Of a DNA stretch of 64,000 nt, positions 16,010 through 25,003 are shown one piece after another. Where the stretch lies: NCBI RefSeq assembly GCF_009649845.1, contig NZ_WJIE01000005.1, forward strand, positions 248,001 through 312,000. Direction: 5' to 3'. The notes beneath the pieces were generated by a model. The model saw only the letters and a list, made by a program, of their open reading frames with translations, was not told where the DNA came from and ran no database searches. The stretch comes from Polyangium spumosum (GTDB taxonomy: Bacteria > Myxococcota_A > Polyangia > Polyangiales > Polyangiaceae). The position numbers and the translations under genes are program-made. Every line of letters starts with the position of its first letter. The first letter of the stretch is position 1.

Positions 16010-17275
16010 TCATTCGTCCCAGCGCGCCTCCGGCGGTGCCGGAGCGTCCTTGCCGAAGGGCCCCTCCCTGCCCTCGAAAAACCTCCGCGCGGCCTCCTCC
16101 CGGACCCGGCGCAGCGCCACTTCGGCGCGCCGCACGTCCGCGCGCCGCGGCAGCTTGCTCTCCCTGCGCGCCGCTTCGAGCTCCGGCGTCAGCGACTCCG
16201 CCAGCCGGATGACCTCCGCGAGCGGCACGCGCCCCTTCTTGATGTCGAGCAACACGGGCCGCAGCTCGTCCCGCACGCAGAGCTCCGGCGCTCCCGTCCG
16301 GAGCCACCGGATCGACAGATCGATGAGCCGCACCAGGTTGTACGCGTTCTTCGGCCGGAGCTCACGCGACGCCGGCAAGGACGAACCCTCGCCCGCGCGC
16401 GCGTACGCGGCGAGCGCTGACCACTCGCGCCCCTCGAGCAGGCCCTGATCGGCCATCGATCGGTAGAGCTGCTTCAGATACTCGCGCGCCCGGAGCATCG
16501 CGTCCTCGGCCGTCGGCGCGACGATGTGTGTCTCCTTCGCGAGCCTCGCCGCGGCCTCGTCGAGCGCGAGGCTCGGGTCCTCGCGCAGCCAGCCGAGCAC
16601 GATCGAGCGGTGCTCGGCGAGGCGCGTGTCGTGCGAGAGGCGCGAGAGCTGCGAGAGCGCGTATCGCCCGAAGCTCCCGTGGATCTCCACCGAGACGAAC
16701 GCGTCGCGCGCCTCGACGAGCCATTCGCCCATCGGGTCCTTCACGCTCGCCGGCTGCGACGCGGCCGCGAAGAGCATCTCCAGCGTGTTCGGGTCGGCCC
16801 GCAGCGCCTGCCGGATCGCCTTCCCCATCTCCCAGTACGTGCGGCTGCCGTCCTCGGAGACGAGGTCCTGCGGCGGCTCGACGAGCCCGGTCGTGAACGG
16901 GAACGGCAAGACGAACACCCCGCGCCGGTCCTCGTCCGAGTTCTCGTCCGACAAACCCCACGTCCGCGAGCCGACGACCGCGTCGACCACCACGCAAGGC
17001 AAGAGCGCGGTCCATGCGTCCTCGCGCCGCCGCGCGTAACGCACCTGCCCGACCTTGCGGGGGACGAGCTCCTCGCGCGAATACCGCACCGTGCCCACGC
17101 CGACGACGAGGACGTCGAAGAATCCCTCACCCGATCCCACCACCCGCCCGAGCGCGCCTTGCGGGACCAGGCGCTCGCCGAGCGTCCGATCCACGCGGGT
17201 CGTCACCTCGGTCCCGTGCGGGAGCGGCACGGCGAGGGGATCGACGTCCCCCATGCCGGAGAGCCTTCGCGACAT
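16010..17275 (-). CDS. Predicted nucleotidyltransferase with N-terminal β-barrel-like domain (upstream copy)
   Basis: A 421-aa protein in two parts. Residues ~1-85 form a β-rich module (HGTEVTTRVDR, VVGSGEGFFDVLVVGVGTVRYSREEL) like a small SH3-type barrel. From ~95 it is a YcgL/RlaP-like nucleotidyltransferase with VVGSRTWGLSDENSDEDRRGV as the catalytic loop, the Asp-x-Asp here degenerate to Asp-Glu-Asp (SDED). A long helical C-terminal domain follows. It is the first gene of a two-nucleotidyltransferase operon; the paralogues share the catalytic loop but are otherwise diverged, so a heteromer or two-step nucleotide transfer is conceivable. Confidence 0.72.
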   Translation of the reverse strand: MSRRLSGMGDVDPLAVPLPHGTEVTTRVDRTLGERLVPQGALGRVVGSGEGFFDVLVVGVGTVRYSREELVPRKVGQVRYARRREDAWTALLPCVVVDAVVGSRTWGLSDENSDEDRRGVFVLPFPFTTGLVEPPQDLVSEDGSRTYWEMGKAIRQALRADPNTLEMLFAAASQPASVKDPMGEWLVEARDAFVSVEIHGSFGRYALSQLSRLSHDTRLAEHRSIVLGWLREDPSLALDEAAARLAKETHIVAPTAEDAMLRAREYLKQLYRSMADQGLLEGREWSALAAYARAGEGSSLPASRELRPKNAYNLVRLIDLSIRWLRTGAPELCVRDELRPVLLDIKKGRVPLAEVIRLAESLTPELEAARRESKLPRRADVRRAEVALRRVREEAARRFFEGREGPFGKDAPAPPEARWDE

Positions 17276-17307
17276 GGCGCGAGCTTATCGCCACCCCGCG
17301 CGCGGAG

Positions 17308-20175
17308 CTACCCGCTCCGCGCCCGGCGCGCGGCGGCGAGCGCGAGGACGAACAGGGCGCCCGCCCAGGCCGCCTGCGTGCTCTCCTGCGCGCCCGCGAC
17401 GCGACAACCGCAGCCCCGCGCGCCGCCGGGAGGGACGGCCGAGCGCCCCGCCGATGGGGCCGGGCCCTTCGCGGCCGTGACGCCTTCGAGCGGGCCCCAC
17501 GCGCCGGACACGATGAAGCTCGCCCAGTAAAACGGGTGCTTCTGCGCGGGCCTCGCGAAGAGCATGAGCTGGGCCTCGCGCATCGCCTCGCTGCGGCCTT
17601 TCCCCTCGCGGAAGAGCTTCTGGTAATACGCCGTCATGAGGTCGCGCGTGGCATCGTCGTCGACCTGCCACAGGCTCATCACCTGCGTCTCCGAGCCGGC
17701 GAGCACGAGCGCGCGGCGCAGGCCCATGACGCCCTCGCGCACGAACCGGCGGTTGCCCTTCTCGAGCTCCACCGTGTCCACGTCGCCGATCCCCGTCTCA
17801 CATGCGCTGAGCACGACGAGCTCGGTGCCCGACAGATCGAGCGCGGAGGCCTCGTACGCCGTGAGGATCCCGTCGTCGATCTGCCCCTTGCGCACGTTCG
17901 CGCCCGCGAGCGCGATGCCCGAGAGCAGCATCGGGTTCGTCACGCGAACCCGGCTCGTGGCTTCGCCCGCCGCGGGGATCTGCGGGAGCGCCTGGGTCGG
18001 CACTTCGAGCTCGAAGCCGCGCTTCCGGCCCTGCGCCGCCTTCCCGTCCTCGCTCAGGAAAAACCCGTGCGTCGCGACGTGCAGGATCCGCGGCGACGCC
18101 ACCTGCTTGAGGGCTGTCTCCGTGGCGATTCGATCGATTTGCACGCGCGGCGAGGGCAAGAGCGGGCGCACGGCCGCCGCCTCCTCGGCCGTGCCCGGCA
18201 AGGGCGTGAATTTCACCCGCGAAATGAGGGGGAGCGACCCCTTCGGCGCTTCTGCCAGCGGAGCGGCGCCGGCATCCCCTGGGGCGTCGTAATCGGGGCT
18301 CGCCACGAGCACCGGCGCCGAGCGCTTCGGATCGCGCTCTCCGAGGCGCAACAGATCACGCCCGCTCGAGAGGTACGTCACCGCGTACTCCTGGAGGAGG
18401 AACTTGCCATTATCGAGCAGGAGCGCGCCGAACGGCAGGAGCGCGAGATCACCGTCCGGGGCCACGAGCAGGTGTTTCACCCCTTTGAGATGCGGGAGCA
18501 GCCGACCGAGCAGGAGGTTCTGGAGCAGATAGAGCTCCTTGTAGAACTTCGTATCACCCGGATCCTGCATGCCCGCCCGGATGCGGGCGATCTTCGCGTC
18601 CACGACGTTCGCCGGGACGTAGATCTGGCTGTGAAGGAGCGTCCCGTCGCGCCGGAGCACGTAGACCAGGTATTCGTCCCTGACGTTCACCCCCCTCGCG
18701 CTGTAATGGTTCAGCTTCTTCACCGTGTACCGGACGAACTCGACGAGCGCCGCGTCCTCGGGGATCCGCTCGGCGACGGCCTCGATCGTCACGGGCTTGC
18801 GCGCGCGGCGAAAGCCCACGCTGCGCGTGGTGATCTGCGCGTCGATCGCGTCGGCCTCCTTCGCCAGGCGCTCGACCTCCTTCTCGAACGCCTCCGTCGT
18901 CATGCCGCGGGGCCCGCGCCTGATCGCCGAGGCGAGCGCGCCGCGGACACGCGCGAGCTCGTCGAGCAGCGCCCGATCCTCGGGGCTCATACGTTCGCGC
19001 AGCGCGCCCATGCTCGCCGCCGTCGATTCGAGGACACGCGCCTTGTGGCGCAGGACCGTGCGGAGCACGAAGCGGGTCGTGTCCAGGCTCCTACCGCCGC
19101 GCGCCCACTGGAACGACAGGGCCGTCCGCATGGTCTCCTCGAGCTGCGCCGCGTAGGCGAGTTTGTCGTCCTCCGTGCCGCTCGCGAGGGCGTTCTCCAG
19201 GTGCTTCTCGTCGATGTCCTGGCCCTTCATCCGGAGCGCGAGCGCGCGGTCCATGTCCCTCCGCACCCACGCCTCGGCCCAGTCGTTGTAGAGGTCCGCG
19301 ACGGAGGGGTGCCCCGGCCCGAGCGTCTTCCGCAGGATCCCCTCGGCTTTGAGGTAATACGCCTCTGCGCGGTCCTTCTGGTTCTCCGAGGCCAGGAACA
19401 CCGCGATGTTGTGGTACAGCCGGCCCACCTCGGGGTGCATCGTTCCATAAAGGTTCTCGGCGATGGGCAGGGCGCGGTTGTATTGATCGGCCGCCTTGTG
19501 GTGCTCCCCCGTGCCGCGGTAGAGCGCGCCGAGGTTCGCGAGGTCGATGACGAGCGAGCGCTCGAGGCCGGGTTTGTCGTGCAGGGAGATGGCCCGCAAG
19601 AGGAGCTTCTCCGCCTGCGTGAGTTTCCCGGTCGCCATGTAGAGGCCCGCGAGGTTCCCGAGCACCGTCCCGAGGGCCGCCTCGCGCGGGGCGCCTCCCT
19701 TCTCTTCGAGGGCGACGGCGCGCTCGTAGGCTCGCTCGGCGCCCTTCATGTCGCCCTTTTTCTTGAGCAAGGTGGCGAGGTTCCCGAGCGCCGTGGCGAG
19801 CAGATCGCCCTGCCCCTTCGTGGCCTCGAGGATCTCGACGGCGCGGCGCAAGAACCCTTCGGCCTTCGGGTAATCGCCGGTCGCGAGGTACATCCCGCCG
19901 AGATCGGAGAGCGCCGAGCCCGTCTTCGGGTGCTCCTTGCCGAGGTTCTGCTCGCGGAGCGCGACGAGCTTCTGCGCGGCCGCGAGCGCCGCCGCATACT
20001 TTCCCGCGAGGTAAAGCGACTCGACCTCCTTTTCGAGCGCGTCGCCCTCGGCGACGGCGGCGGCGGGTTTCGCGGGCGTGTCTGCGCGCGCGAGGCCCCC
20101 CGAGAGCGTGCCGAGGGCGAGGGTGAGGGCGAAAGCGGCGTTCGCGAGGCGGCGCATCACTTTCGGTTCTACCAT
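17308..20175 (-). CDS. TPR-CHAT caspase-like protease with MYXO-CTERM tail
   Basis: A 955-aa exported protein. The signal peptide is FALTLALGTLSGGLARA. About 45-330 are tetratricopeptide repeats of the kinesin-light-chain type. About 560-900 is a CHAT domain with catalytic His in HVATHGFF (~703) and Cys in VVLSACETG (~792), and a C-terminal PFYWASFIVSG signature. The tail PPGGARGCGCRVAG, a hydrophobic helix and ARRARSG is a MYXO-CTERM sorting signal (GCGC at 921-924), so the protein is probably surface-exposed. CHAT domains are C14-type cysteine peptidases or degenerate relatives. An internal ATG at 20157 is an equally good start. Its 5' end is 32 bp from the divergent WGR gene. Confidence 0.85.
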   Translation of the reverse strand: MVEPKVMRRLANAAFALTLALGTLSGGLARADTPAKPAAAVAEGDALEKEVESLYLAGKYAAALAAAQKLVALREQNLGKEHPKTGSALSDLGGMYLATGDYPKAEGFLRRAVEILEATKGQGDLLATALGNLATLLKKKGDMKGAERAYERAVALEEKGGAPREAALGTVLGNLAGLYMATGKLTQAEKLLLRAISLHDKPGLERSLVIDLANLGALYRGTGEHHKAADQYNRALPIAENLYGTMHPEVGRLYHNIAVFLASENQKDRAEAYYLKAEGILRKTLGPGHPSVADLYNDWAEAWVRRDMDRALALRMKGQDIDEKHLENALASGTEDDKLAYAAQLEETMRTALSFQWARGGRSLDTTRFVLRTVLRHKARVLESTAASMGALRERMSPEDRALLDELARVRGALASAIRRGPRGMTTEAFEKEVERLAKEADAIDAQITTRSVGFRRARKPVTIEAVAERIPEDAALVEFVRYTVKKLNHYSARGVNVRDEYLVYVLRRDGTLLHSQIYVPANVVDAKIARIRAGMQDPGDTKFYKELYLLQNLLLGRLLPHLKGVKHLLVAPDGDLALLPFGALLLDNGKFLLQEYAVTYLSSGRDLLRLGERDPKRSAPVLVASPDYDAPGDAGAAPLAEAPKGSLPLISRVKFTPLPGTAEEAAAVRPLLPSPRVQIDRIATETALKQVASPRILHVATHGFFLSEDGKAAQGRKRGFELEVPTQALPQIPAAGEATSRVRVTNPMLLSGIALAGANVRKGQIDDGILTAYEASALDLSGTELVVLSACETGIGDVDTVELEKGNRRFVREGVMGLRRALVLAGSETQVMSLWQVDDDATRDLMTAYYQKLFREGKGRSEAMREAQLMLFARPAQKHPFYWASFIVSGAWGPLEGVTAAKGPAPSAGRSAVPPGGARGCGCRVAGAQESTQAAWAGALFVLALAAARRARSG

Positions 20176-20207
20176 CGCTCGCGGGACGCGTGGTAGCCTC
20201 CCGCGCC

Positions 20208-23200
20208 ATGCGTCGGTTCGAGTTCGTCGATGGGTCGTCGAAGAAGTTCTGGCAGATCGAGCGCGAGGGCGCGAAGCTCACGATCCAATGGGGCAAGATC
20301 GGCACGGCCGGTCAAAGCCAGGAGAAGGATCTTCCGAGCGAGCAGAAGGCGCAGGCCGAGCACGACAAGCTCGTCACGGAGAAGACCAAAAAGGGATATG
20401 TCGAGGTCGCGGCGGCTATGGCCGGCGCATCGAGCCCGAGCCCCGCGCCGAGGGCCGCGAAAAAGGCCGAGCCGCCTCCGGCCGAGCCGGCCCCGGCGCC
20501 CGCGCCTGCGCCCGCGTCCGCGTCCGCGGACGAGAAACCCGTCATTGAGCTCGACGCGGCTCGTTTCGTCTACCCCAGCACGTCCGTGCCCCATCGCAAG
20601 GGGCTCTTGCGCCCCTCCGCCGCCGATCTCGCGGCCGATCCCTGGCAGGCCGTCCGGACGGCGTGGATCCCGTGGGCGCCGCATTGTCCCTGGGACGAAA
20701 TGGAGATCCCCGTCGAGATCGCGCCGGCCATTCGCGAGGCGCGCGCCTTCCTCGAAGGCACGGGCCCGACCGCGCTCTCTCCGCTCGCCGCGGCCGCGGT
20801 CTTCTCGCTGCTCGAAGTGCCTTTCGGAGGGGGCGCGTATCCCATTCTGCGTGCGCTCGCCGCGGCATCCGTCGCGAAGGACGGCCCGGCGTGGCTCATC
20901 GACATGGTCCTCGCCGCGATACGCGTCCGCCTCGAGCCGTCGCCCTACTACATCCGCAACAAGGAGGCCCCCGCGTTCCGCGGGTTCGTCCATCTCCCGG
21001 AGACCGTGGGCGTCTCCGAGATCGCGGGGGGCCCGACGAGCTTCTTCGCGTTTTACACGCAAAACCTCCCCGAGGACACCTACGCCGCCCTCGTCGAGGC
21101 CGTCTCGGCCCGCTGGCCCACGCTCTCCTACTGGCAGAAGCGCACCGTCCTCGCCTTGATCCCCGATCACACGCCCCTCGCCGACGCGCTCGGCGAGGAG
21201 TGGCTCGCGTGTGATGGTCACGTCGAAGGCTACGTCAAGCCCTCGTACGACAAGGACGGCATCAAGCCGGACTTCTATTTCGCCTATTCGCGCCCCATCC
21301 TCGTCAAGCTCGCGAAGAAGAGCGTGGCGATGTCGTTCTCGGGCAGCTACCTCGGCAACCATCTCTGGACCCTGCTCGGCCTCTGCGGCGCGGACGTCGT
21401 CCCCGTGTGCCGGATTCATTGCGACAACGCCGATTACGCGGCGTCCATCCGCGACGCGCTCGAGGTCGCGGGGTGCGTGCGCGGGGCCGAGACCGCCTCG
21501 CTCATGGCCTCGCAGCTCGCGCAGAAACGCGAGATCGCCGAGGTCGCCGAGAAATGGCTCCTGAAGAACCCCGCGCTCGCCGTCCCCCCGCTCGCGGACG
21601 CGATCGCCGCGGCCTCGGCGCTCGGCGATCGCGCCGCGCCGGTTTTTTTGCAGATCGACCGGACAACCCCTGGCCTCGCCGACAAACTCGACCTCCGCCC
21701 CGCCGCGCGCTCGGCGCTCCAGAAGCTCCGCGAGAAGATGGCCCCGCGGCCCGAGGCGTCGCCGGACGAGTTGCCCCGCATCCTCGCGAATCCGCCCTGG
21801 CTCTCGGGCAAACGCGCCGCCGCGCTCCCCGTCGTCGCGAACGTCGCGATGAAGGCGTACCCCGAGGTGCTGCACGACGAGGACGGGAGCCTCGCGCTGG
21901 TGAAAGCGGAGCGCGAGGCCGCGTGGAAAGGCTACAAGATGTCGTTCGCCACGGCCTCCGAGAACGTGGGCAAACGCTGGTACGGGAAGTACGTCTCGCA
22001 AAACTCGATGCAGCTCTCGGAGGCGGACCTGAGACGAGCCTTCGCCGAGTGGCCCGCCGACGCATGGGGCGCCGGGTATCACCCGCTCGTCCCGCTCGCC
22101 GTCCTCGGCCCCGACGCGATCGGCGGGTATCCGCGCATCGCCCAGAGCAATACGGCGCTCTTTTCGGCCGCGCTCGCCGACATCATGGAATCTCCGCGGC
22201 TCGCGGCCTTCTTCGCCCACGCCCGCTCGGTCAAATCCGCGCGGAAATCGGCCGAACGATGGTTCTCGAAGTTCCCGAAGGCCGCGGCCGTCGGCCTCGT
22301 CCCCGTGGCCGTCGGCGCACATACCCAGGCGCGGGAACGCGCGGAGGAAGCGCTGCGCTTTCTGGTCGCGAAGGGCCACGGTGAAATCGTCCGCGAGGTC
22401 GCCGAATCGTACGGCCCCGAGGTCGAGGCCGCCGTGAAGGCCGTCCTCTCCGCGGATCCGCGGGACCGGATCCCCGCGAAATTGCCGAAGATCGGCGATT
22501 GGGCCCGAAGCGAGGCCCTGCCGACGTTGCTGCTCGCGGGCCGCGAAAAGGCCCTGCCGAAATCGGCCGTCGAGGCCCTCTTCGTCATGCTGGCGATCTG
22601 CACGCCGGAGAACGTGTACGCCGGCGTGGAGGACGTGATCGCCGCCTGCGATCGGGCCTCACTGGAGGATTTCTCCTGGGCGATCTTCAACGAATGGCAG
22701 CGCGCCGGCGGCCCCTCCAAGGAGGCGTGGGGGATGCAGCAGCTCGGGCTCCTCGGCGGTGACGACGTCGCGCGCAAGCTCACGCCGCTCATCCGCGCGT
22801 GGCCCGGGGAGAACCTCCAGGCCCGCGCCGTCTCGGGCCTCGACATCCTCGCGCGTATCGGCTCCGACCTCGCCTTGATGCACATCCATGGCATCGCGCA
22901 GAAGGTGAAGTTCAAAGGCCTGCAGGAGAAGGCCCGCGAGAAGATGGACGAGATCGCGCAGAACCGCGGCCTCTCCGCCGACGAGCTCGCCGACCGGCTC
23001 GTGCCCGACCTCGACCTCGACGCGGACGGCTCGCGCACGCTCGATTTCGGCCCCCGGCAGTTCCGCGTCGGTTTCGACGAGGCCCTGAAGCCGTTCGTCG
23101 TGGATTCGTCCGGAAAAACGCTCACGGATCTCCCGAAGCCGAACAAATCGGACGACGCCGCGAAGGCCAAGGAGGCCGACGCGACCTGGAAGGCGCTGAA

Positions 23201-23918
23201 GAAGGACGTCAAGGCGATCGCGCAGAACCAGATCACGCGCCTCGAGCTCGCGATGTGCGCGGAGCGGCGCTGGGAGGTCGGTTCGTTCCGCGCCCTCTTC
23301 CTCGAACATCCGCTCCTCGTGCACCTCGTGCGGCGTCTCGTCTGGGGCGTCTATACCGAGGAAGGAAAATATCTCGCGGCCTTCCGCGTCGCCGAGGACA
23401 GCTCGCTCGCCGACGCGGACGACGCGGCGTTCAATCTGCCCGACGGCGCATACGTCGGGATCGTCCACCCGCTCGCGCTGCCCGAGGCCACGCGGGCGGC
23501 CTTCGGCCAGATCCTCGGCGATTACAGCATCGTCCAGCCCTTCCCCCAGATCGGCCGCGACACCTATGCCCCGACCGACGCCGAGGTGAACGACAGCAAC
23601 ATCAAGCGCCGCGCGGGGCAATTCGTGCCGGTGGGCAAGATCCTCGGCCTCGTCGAGCGCGGCTGGCGCAAGGGGCAACCGCAGGACGCGGGCTGGATCT
23701 GGGACATGTACAAGCCTTTGTCGGGCGGATGGACCGCGACGCTCCATCTGCGCACCGGCATCAGCGCCGACATGCAAATGACGGAGCCGAAGCAGGAGAT
23801 CGGAGAGGTTCACGTCTCGAAGGGCCGGAACCACGACTCCGTCAAGCTCGGCACGCTCGGGCCGGTCGTGTTTTCGGAGCTCGTGCGGGACCTCGTGCAG
23901 CTCGGGAGCGCCTCGTGA
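20208..23918 (+). CDS. WGR and DUF4132 protein (YehI/MolR-like), gene 1 of the MoxR-VWA operon
   Basis: A 1236-aa cytoplasmic protein. Residues 1-75 are a WGR domain (FEFVDGSSKKFWQIEREG, then QWGKIGTAGQ; the WGR tripeptide is WGK). A disordered Ala/Pro/Glu linker follows (~80-115), then a long helical HEAT-like body, and a DUF4132 C-terminal region (~960-1236) with RLELAMCAERRW, RRLVWGVY and the IQPFPQIGR-type segment. WGR domains bind nucleic acid or protein partners in PARPs. The organisation matches E. coli YehI/MolR homologues, whose role is not established. It starts the operon and its stop overlaps the AAA gene in GTGA. No clear ribosome binding site precedes the ATG. Confidence 0.85.
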   Translation: MRRFEFVDGSSKKFWQIEREGAKLTIQWGKIGTAGQSQEKDLPSEQKAQAEHDKLVTEKTKKGYVEVAAAMAGASSPSPAPRAAKKAEPPPAEPAPAPAPAPASASADEKPVIELDAARFVYPSTSVPHRKGLLRPSAADLAADPWQAVRTAWIPWAPHCPWDEMEIPVEIAPAIREARAFLEGTGPTALSPLAAAAVFSLLEVPFGGGAYPILRALAAASVAKDGPAWLIDMVLAAIRVRLEPSPYYIRNKEAPAFRGFVHLPETVGVSEIAGGPTSFFAFYTQNLPEDTYAALVEAVSARWPTLSYWQKRTVLALIPDHTPLADALGEEWLACDGHVEGYVKPSYDKDGIKPDFYFAYSRPILVKLAKKSVAMSFSGSYLGNHLWTLLGLCGADVVPVCRIHCDNADYAASIRDALEVAGCVRGAETASLMASQLAQKREIAEVAEKWLLKNPALAVPPLADAIAAASALGDRAAPVFLQIDRTTPGLADKLDLRPAARSALQKLREKMAPRPEASPDELPRILANPPWLSGKRAAALPVVANVAMKAYPEVLHDEDGSLALVKAEREAAWKGYKMSFATASENVGKRWYGKYVSQNSMQLSEADLRRAFAEWPADAWGAGYHPLVPLAVLGPDAIGGYPRIAQSNTALFSAALADIMESPRLAAFFAHARSVKSARKSAERWFSKFPKAAAVGLVPVAVGAHTQARERAEEALRFLVAKGHGEIVREVAESYGPEVEAAVKAVLSADPRDRIPAKLPKIGDWARSEALPTLLLAGREKALPKSAVEALFVMLAICTPENVYAGVEDVIAACDRASLEDFSWAIFNEWQRAGGPSKEAWGMQQLGLLGGDDVARKLTPLIRAWPGENLQARAVSGLDILARIGSDLALMHIHGIAQKVKFKGLQEKAREKMDEIAQNRGLSADELADRLVPDLDLDADGSRTLDFGPRQFRVGFDEALKPFVVDSSGKTLTDLPKPNKSDDAAKAKEADATWKALKKDVKAIAQNQITRLELAMCAERRWEVGSFRALFLEHPLLVHLVRRLVWGVYTEEGKYLAAFRVAEDSSLADADDAAFNLPDGAYVGIVHPLALPEATRAAFGQILGDYSIVQPFPQIGRDTYAPTDAEVNDSNIKRRAGQFVPVGKILGLVERGWRKGQPQDAGWIWDMYKPLSGGWTATLHLRTGISADMQMTEPKQEIGEVHVSKGRNHDSVKLGTLGPVVFSELVRDLVQLGSAS

Positions 23919-25000
23919 AGAAGAAACAAGCGGCATTGCAGCGCGCGCCGGCGGAGCTCCTGTTCAAGGACGAGCTCGCGCGGCTCGCCGCGGAGGACAC
24001 GGGCCCTCGCCCGCCCGGCTGGAGGCTCTCGCCGAGAGCCGTGCGGGCCTTCGTGCTCGGCGAGCCGTCGCGCGACATCAAGCCGAAATTCGTGGGCCAT
24101 TCCGCGGTGATCGATCGGGCCATGGTCTCGCTCGCGACCTCGCGCGGCCTCTTGCTCATCGGCGAGCCCGGCACCGCGAAGAGCTGGCTCTCGGAGCTGC
24201 TCGCCGCGGCGATCTGCGGGCAATCGACGCTGACGGTGCAGGGCAGCGCGGCCACGAGCGAGGATCAGATCAAGTATTCGTGGAACTACGCATTGCTCCT
24301 CGCCGAGGGCCCGGGTGAACGTGCGCTCGTGCCCGGCCCCGTGCTCACGGGGATGCGCGAGGGCAAGGTCGTGCGATTCGAGGAGATCACGCGTTGCCCG
24401 GCCGAGGTGCAGGACGGGCTGCTCTCGATCCTCTCGGACCGCGTCCTCACGGTCCCCGAGCTCGGCGAGCCGGGCGTGGTCTTCGCGCGCGAGGGCTTCA
24501 ACGTCATCGCCACGGCGAACACCCGCGACCGCGGGGTCAACGAGATGAGCGCGGCCCTCAAGCGCCGCTTCAATTTCGAGACGCTGTTCCCCATCGGCGA
24601 CCTTTCGGCCGAGATCGAGCTCGTCCGCCGTGAATCCACGCGCCTGCTCGACGCGTCGGGCGTCAAGATGGTTTTACCGGAGCCGGTGCTCGAGGTCCTC
24701 GTCACCACGTTCCGCGAGCTCCGCACGGGGATCGCGGCCGACGGCCAGCCCGTCGAGCGGCTCTCGACCGTGCTCTCCACGGCCGAGGCGGTCTCGGTCG
24801 CGCACGCCGTCGGGGTCCGGGCGGCGTTCCTCGGCGACGGCGCGGCGCACCCGGGGGACGTGATCGATTGCCTCGCGGGCGCCGCGGTGAAGGACAACGC
24901 CGAGGACCTGGAGAAGCTCCGTCGTTATCTCGAGACCGTGGTGAGCAAGCGCAAGGCGCCGCATTGGGCCGCGCTGCACGCGGCGCGGTCGAGGCTCTAG
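23915..25000 (+). CDS. MoxR-type AAA+ ATPase (YehL-like), gene 2 of the operon
   Basis: A 361-aa AAA+ ATPase of the MoxR branch. Walker A is GEPGTAKS (83-90), Walker B VVRFEE (152-157, with Glu in place of the usual Asp before the catalytic Glu), sensor 1 is in IATANTRDRG, and the arginine-finger region is ALKRRFNFE (~215-222). MoxR ATPases form hexamers that remodel or load metal ions into targets, usually with a VWA partner encoded beside them, as here (gene 4). The GTG start at 23915 overlaps the upstream stop by 4 bases. Length and gene order equal those I recall for E. coli YehL. Confidence 0.9.
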   Translation: MKKKQAALQRAPAELLFKDELARLAAEDTGPRPPGWRLSPRAVRAFVLGEPSRDIKPKFVGHSAVIDRAMVSLATSRGLLLIGEPGTAKSWLSELLAAAICGQSTLTVQGSAATSEDQIKYSWNYALLLAEGPGERALVPGPVLTGMREGKVVRFEEITRCPAEVQDGLLSILSDRVLTVPELGEPGVVFAREGFNVIATANTRDRGVNEMSAALKRRFNFETLFPIGDLSAEIELVRRESTRLLDASGVKMVLPEPVLEVLVTTFRELRTGIAADGQPVERLSTVLSTAEAVSVAHAVGVRAAFLGDGAAHPGDVIDCLAGAAVKDNAEDLEKLRRYLETVVSKRKAPHWAALHAARSRL

Positions 25001-25003
25001 GCC

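Noticed and set aside
17014-20196. A 1060-codon plus-strand frame opposite the CHAT gene.
   Set aside because: Arg- and His-rich antisense of a protein with clear domains.
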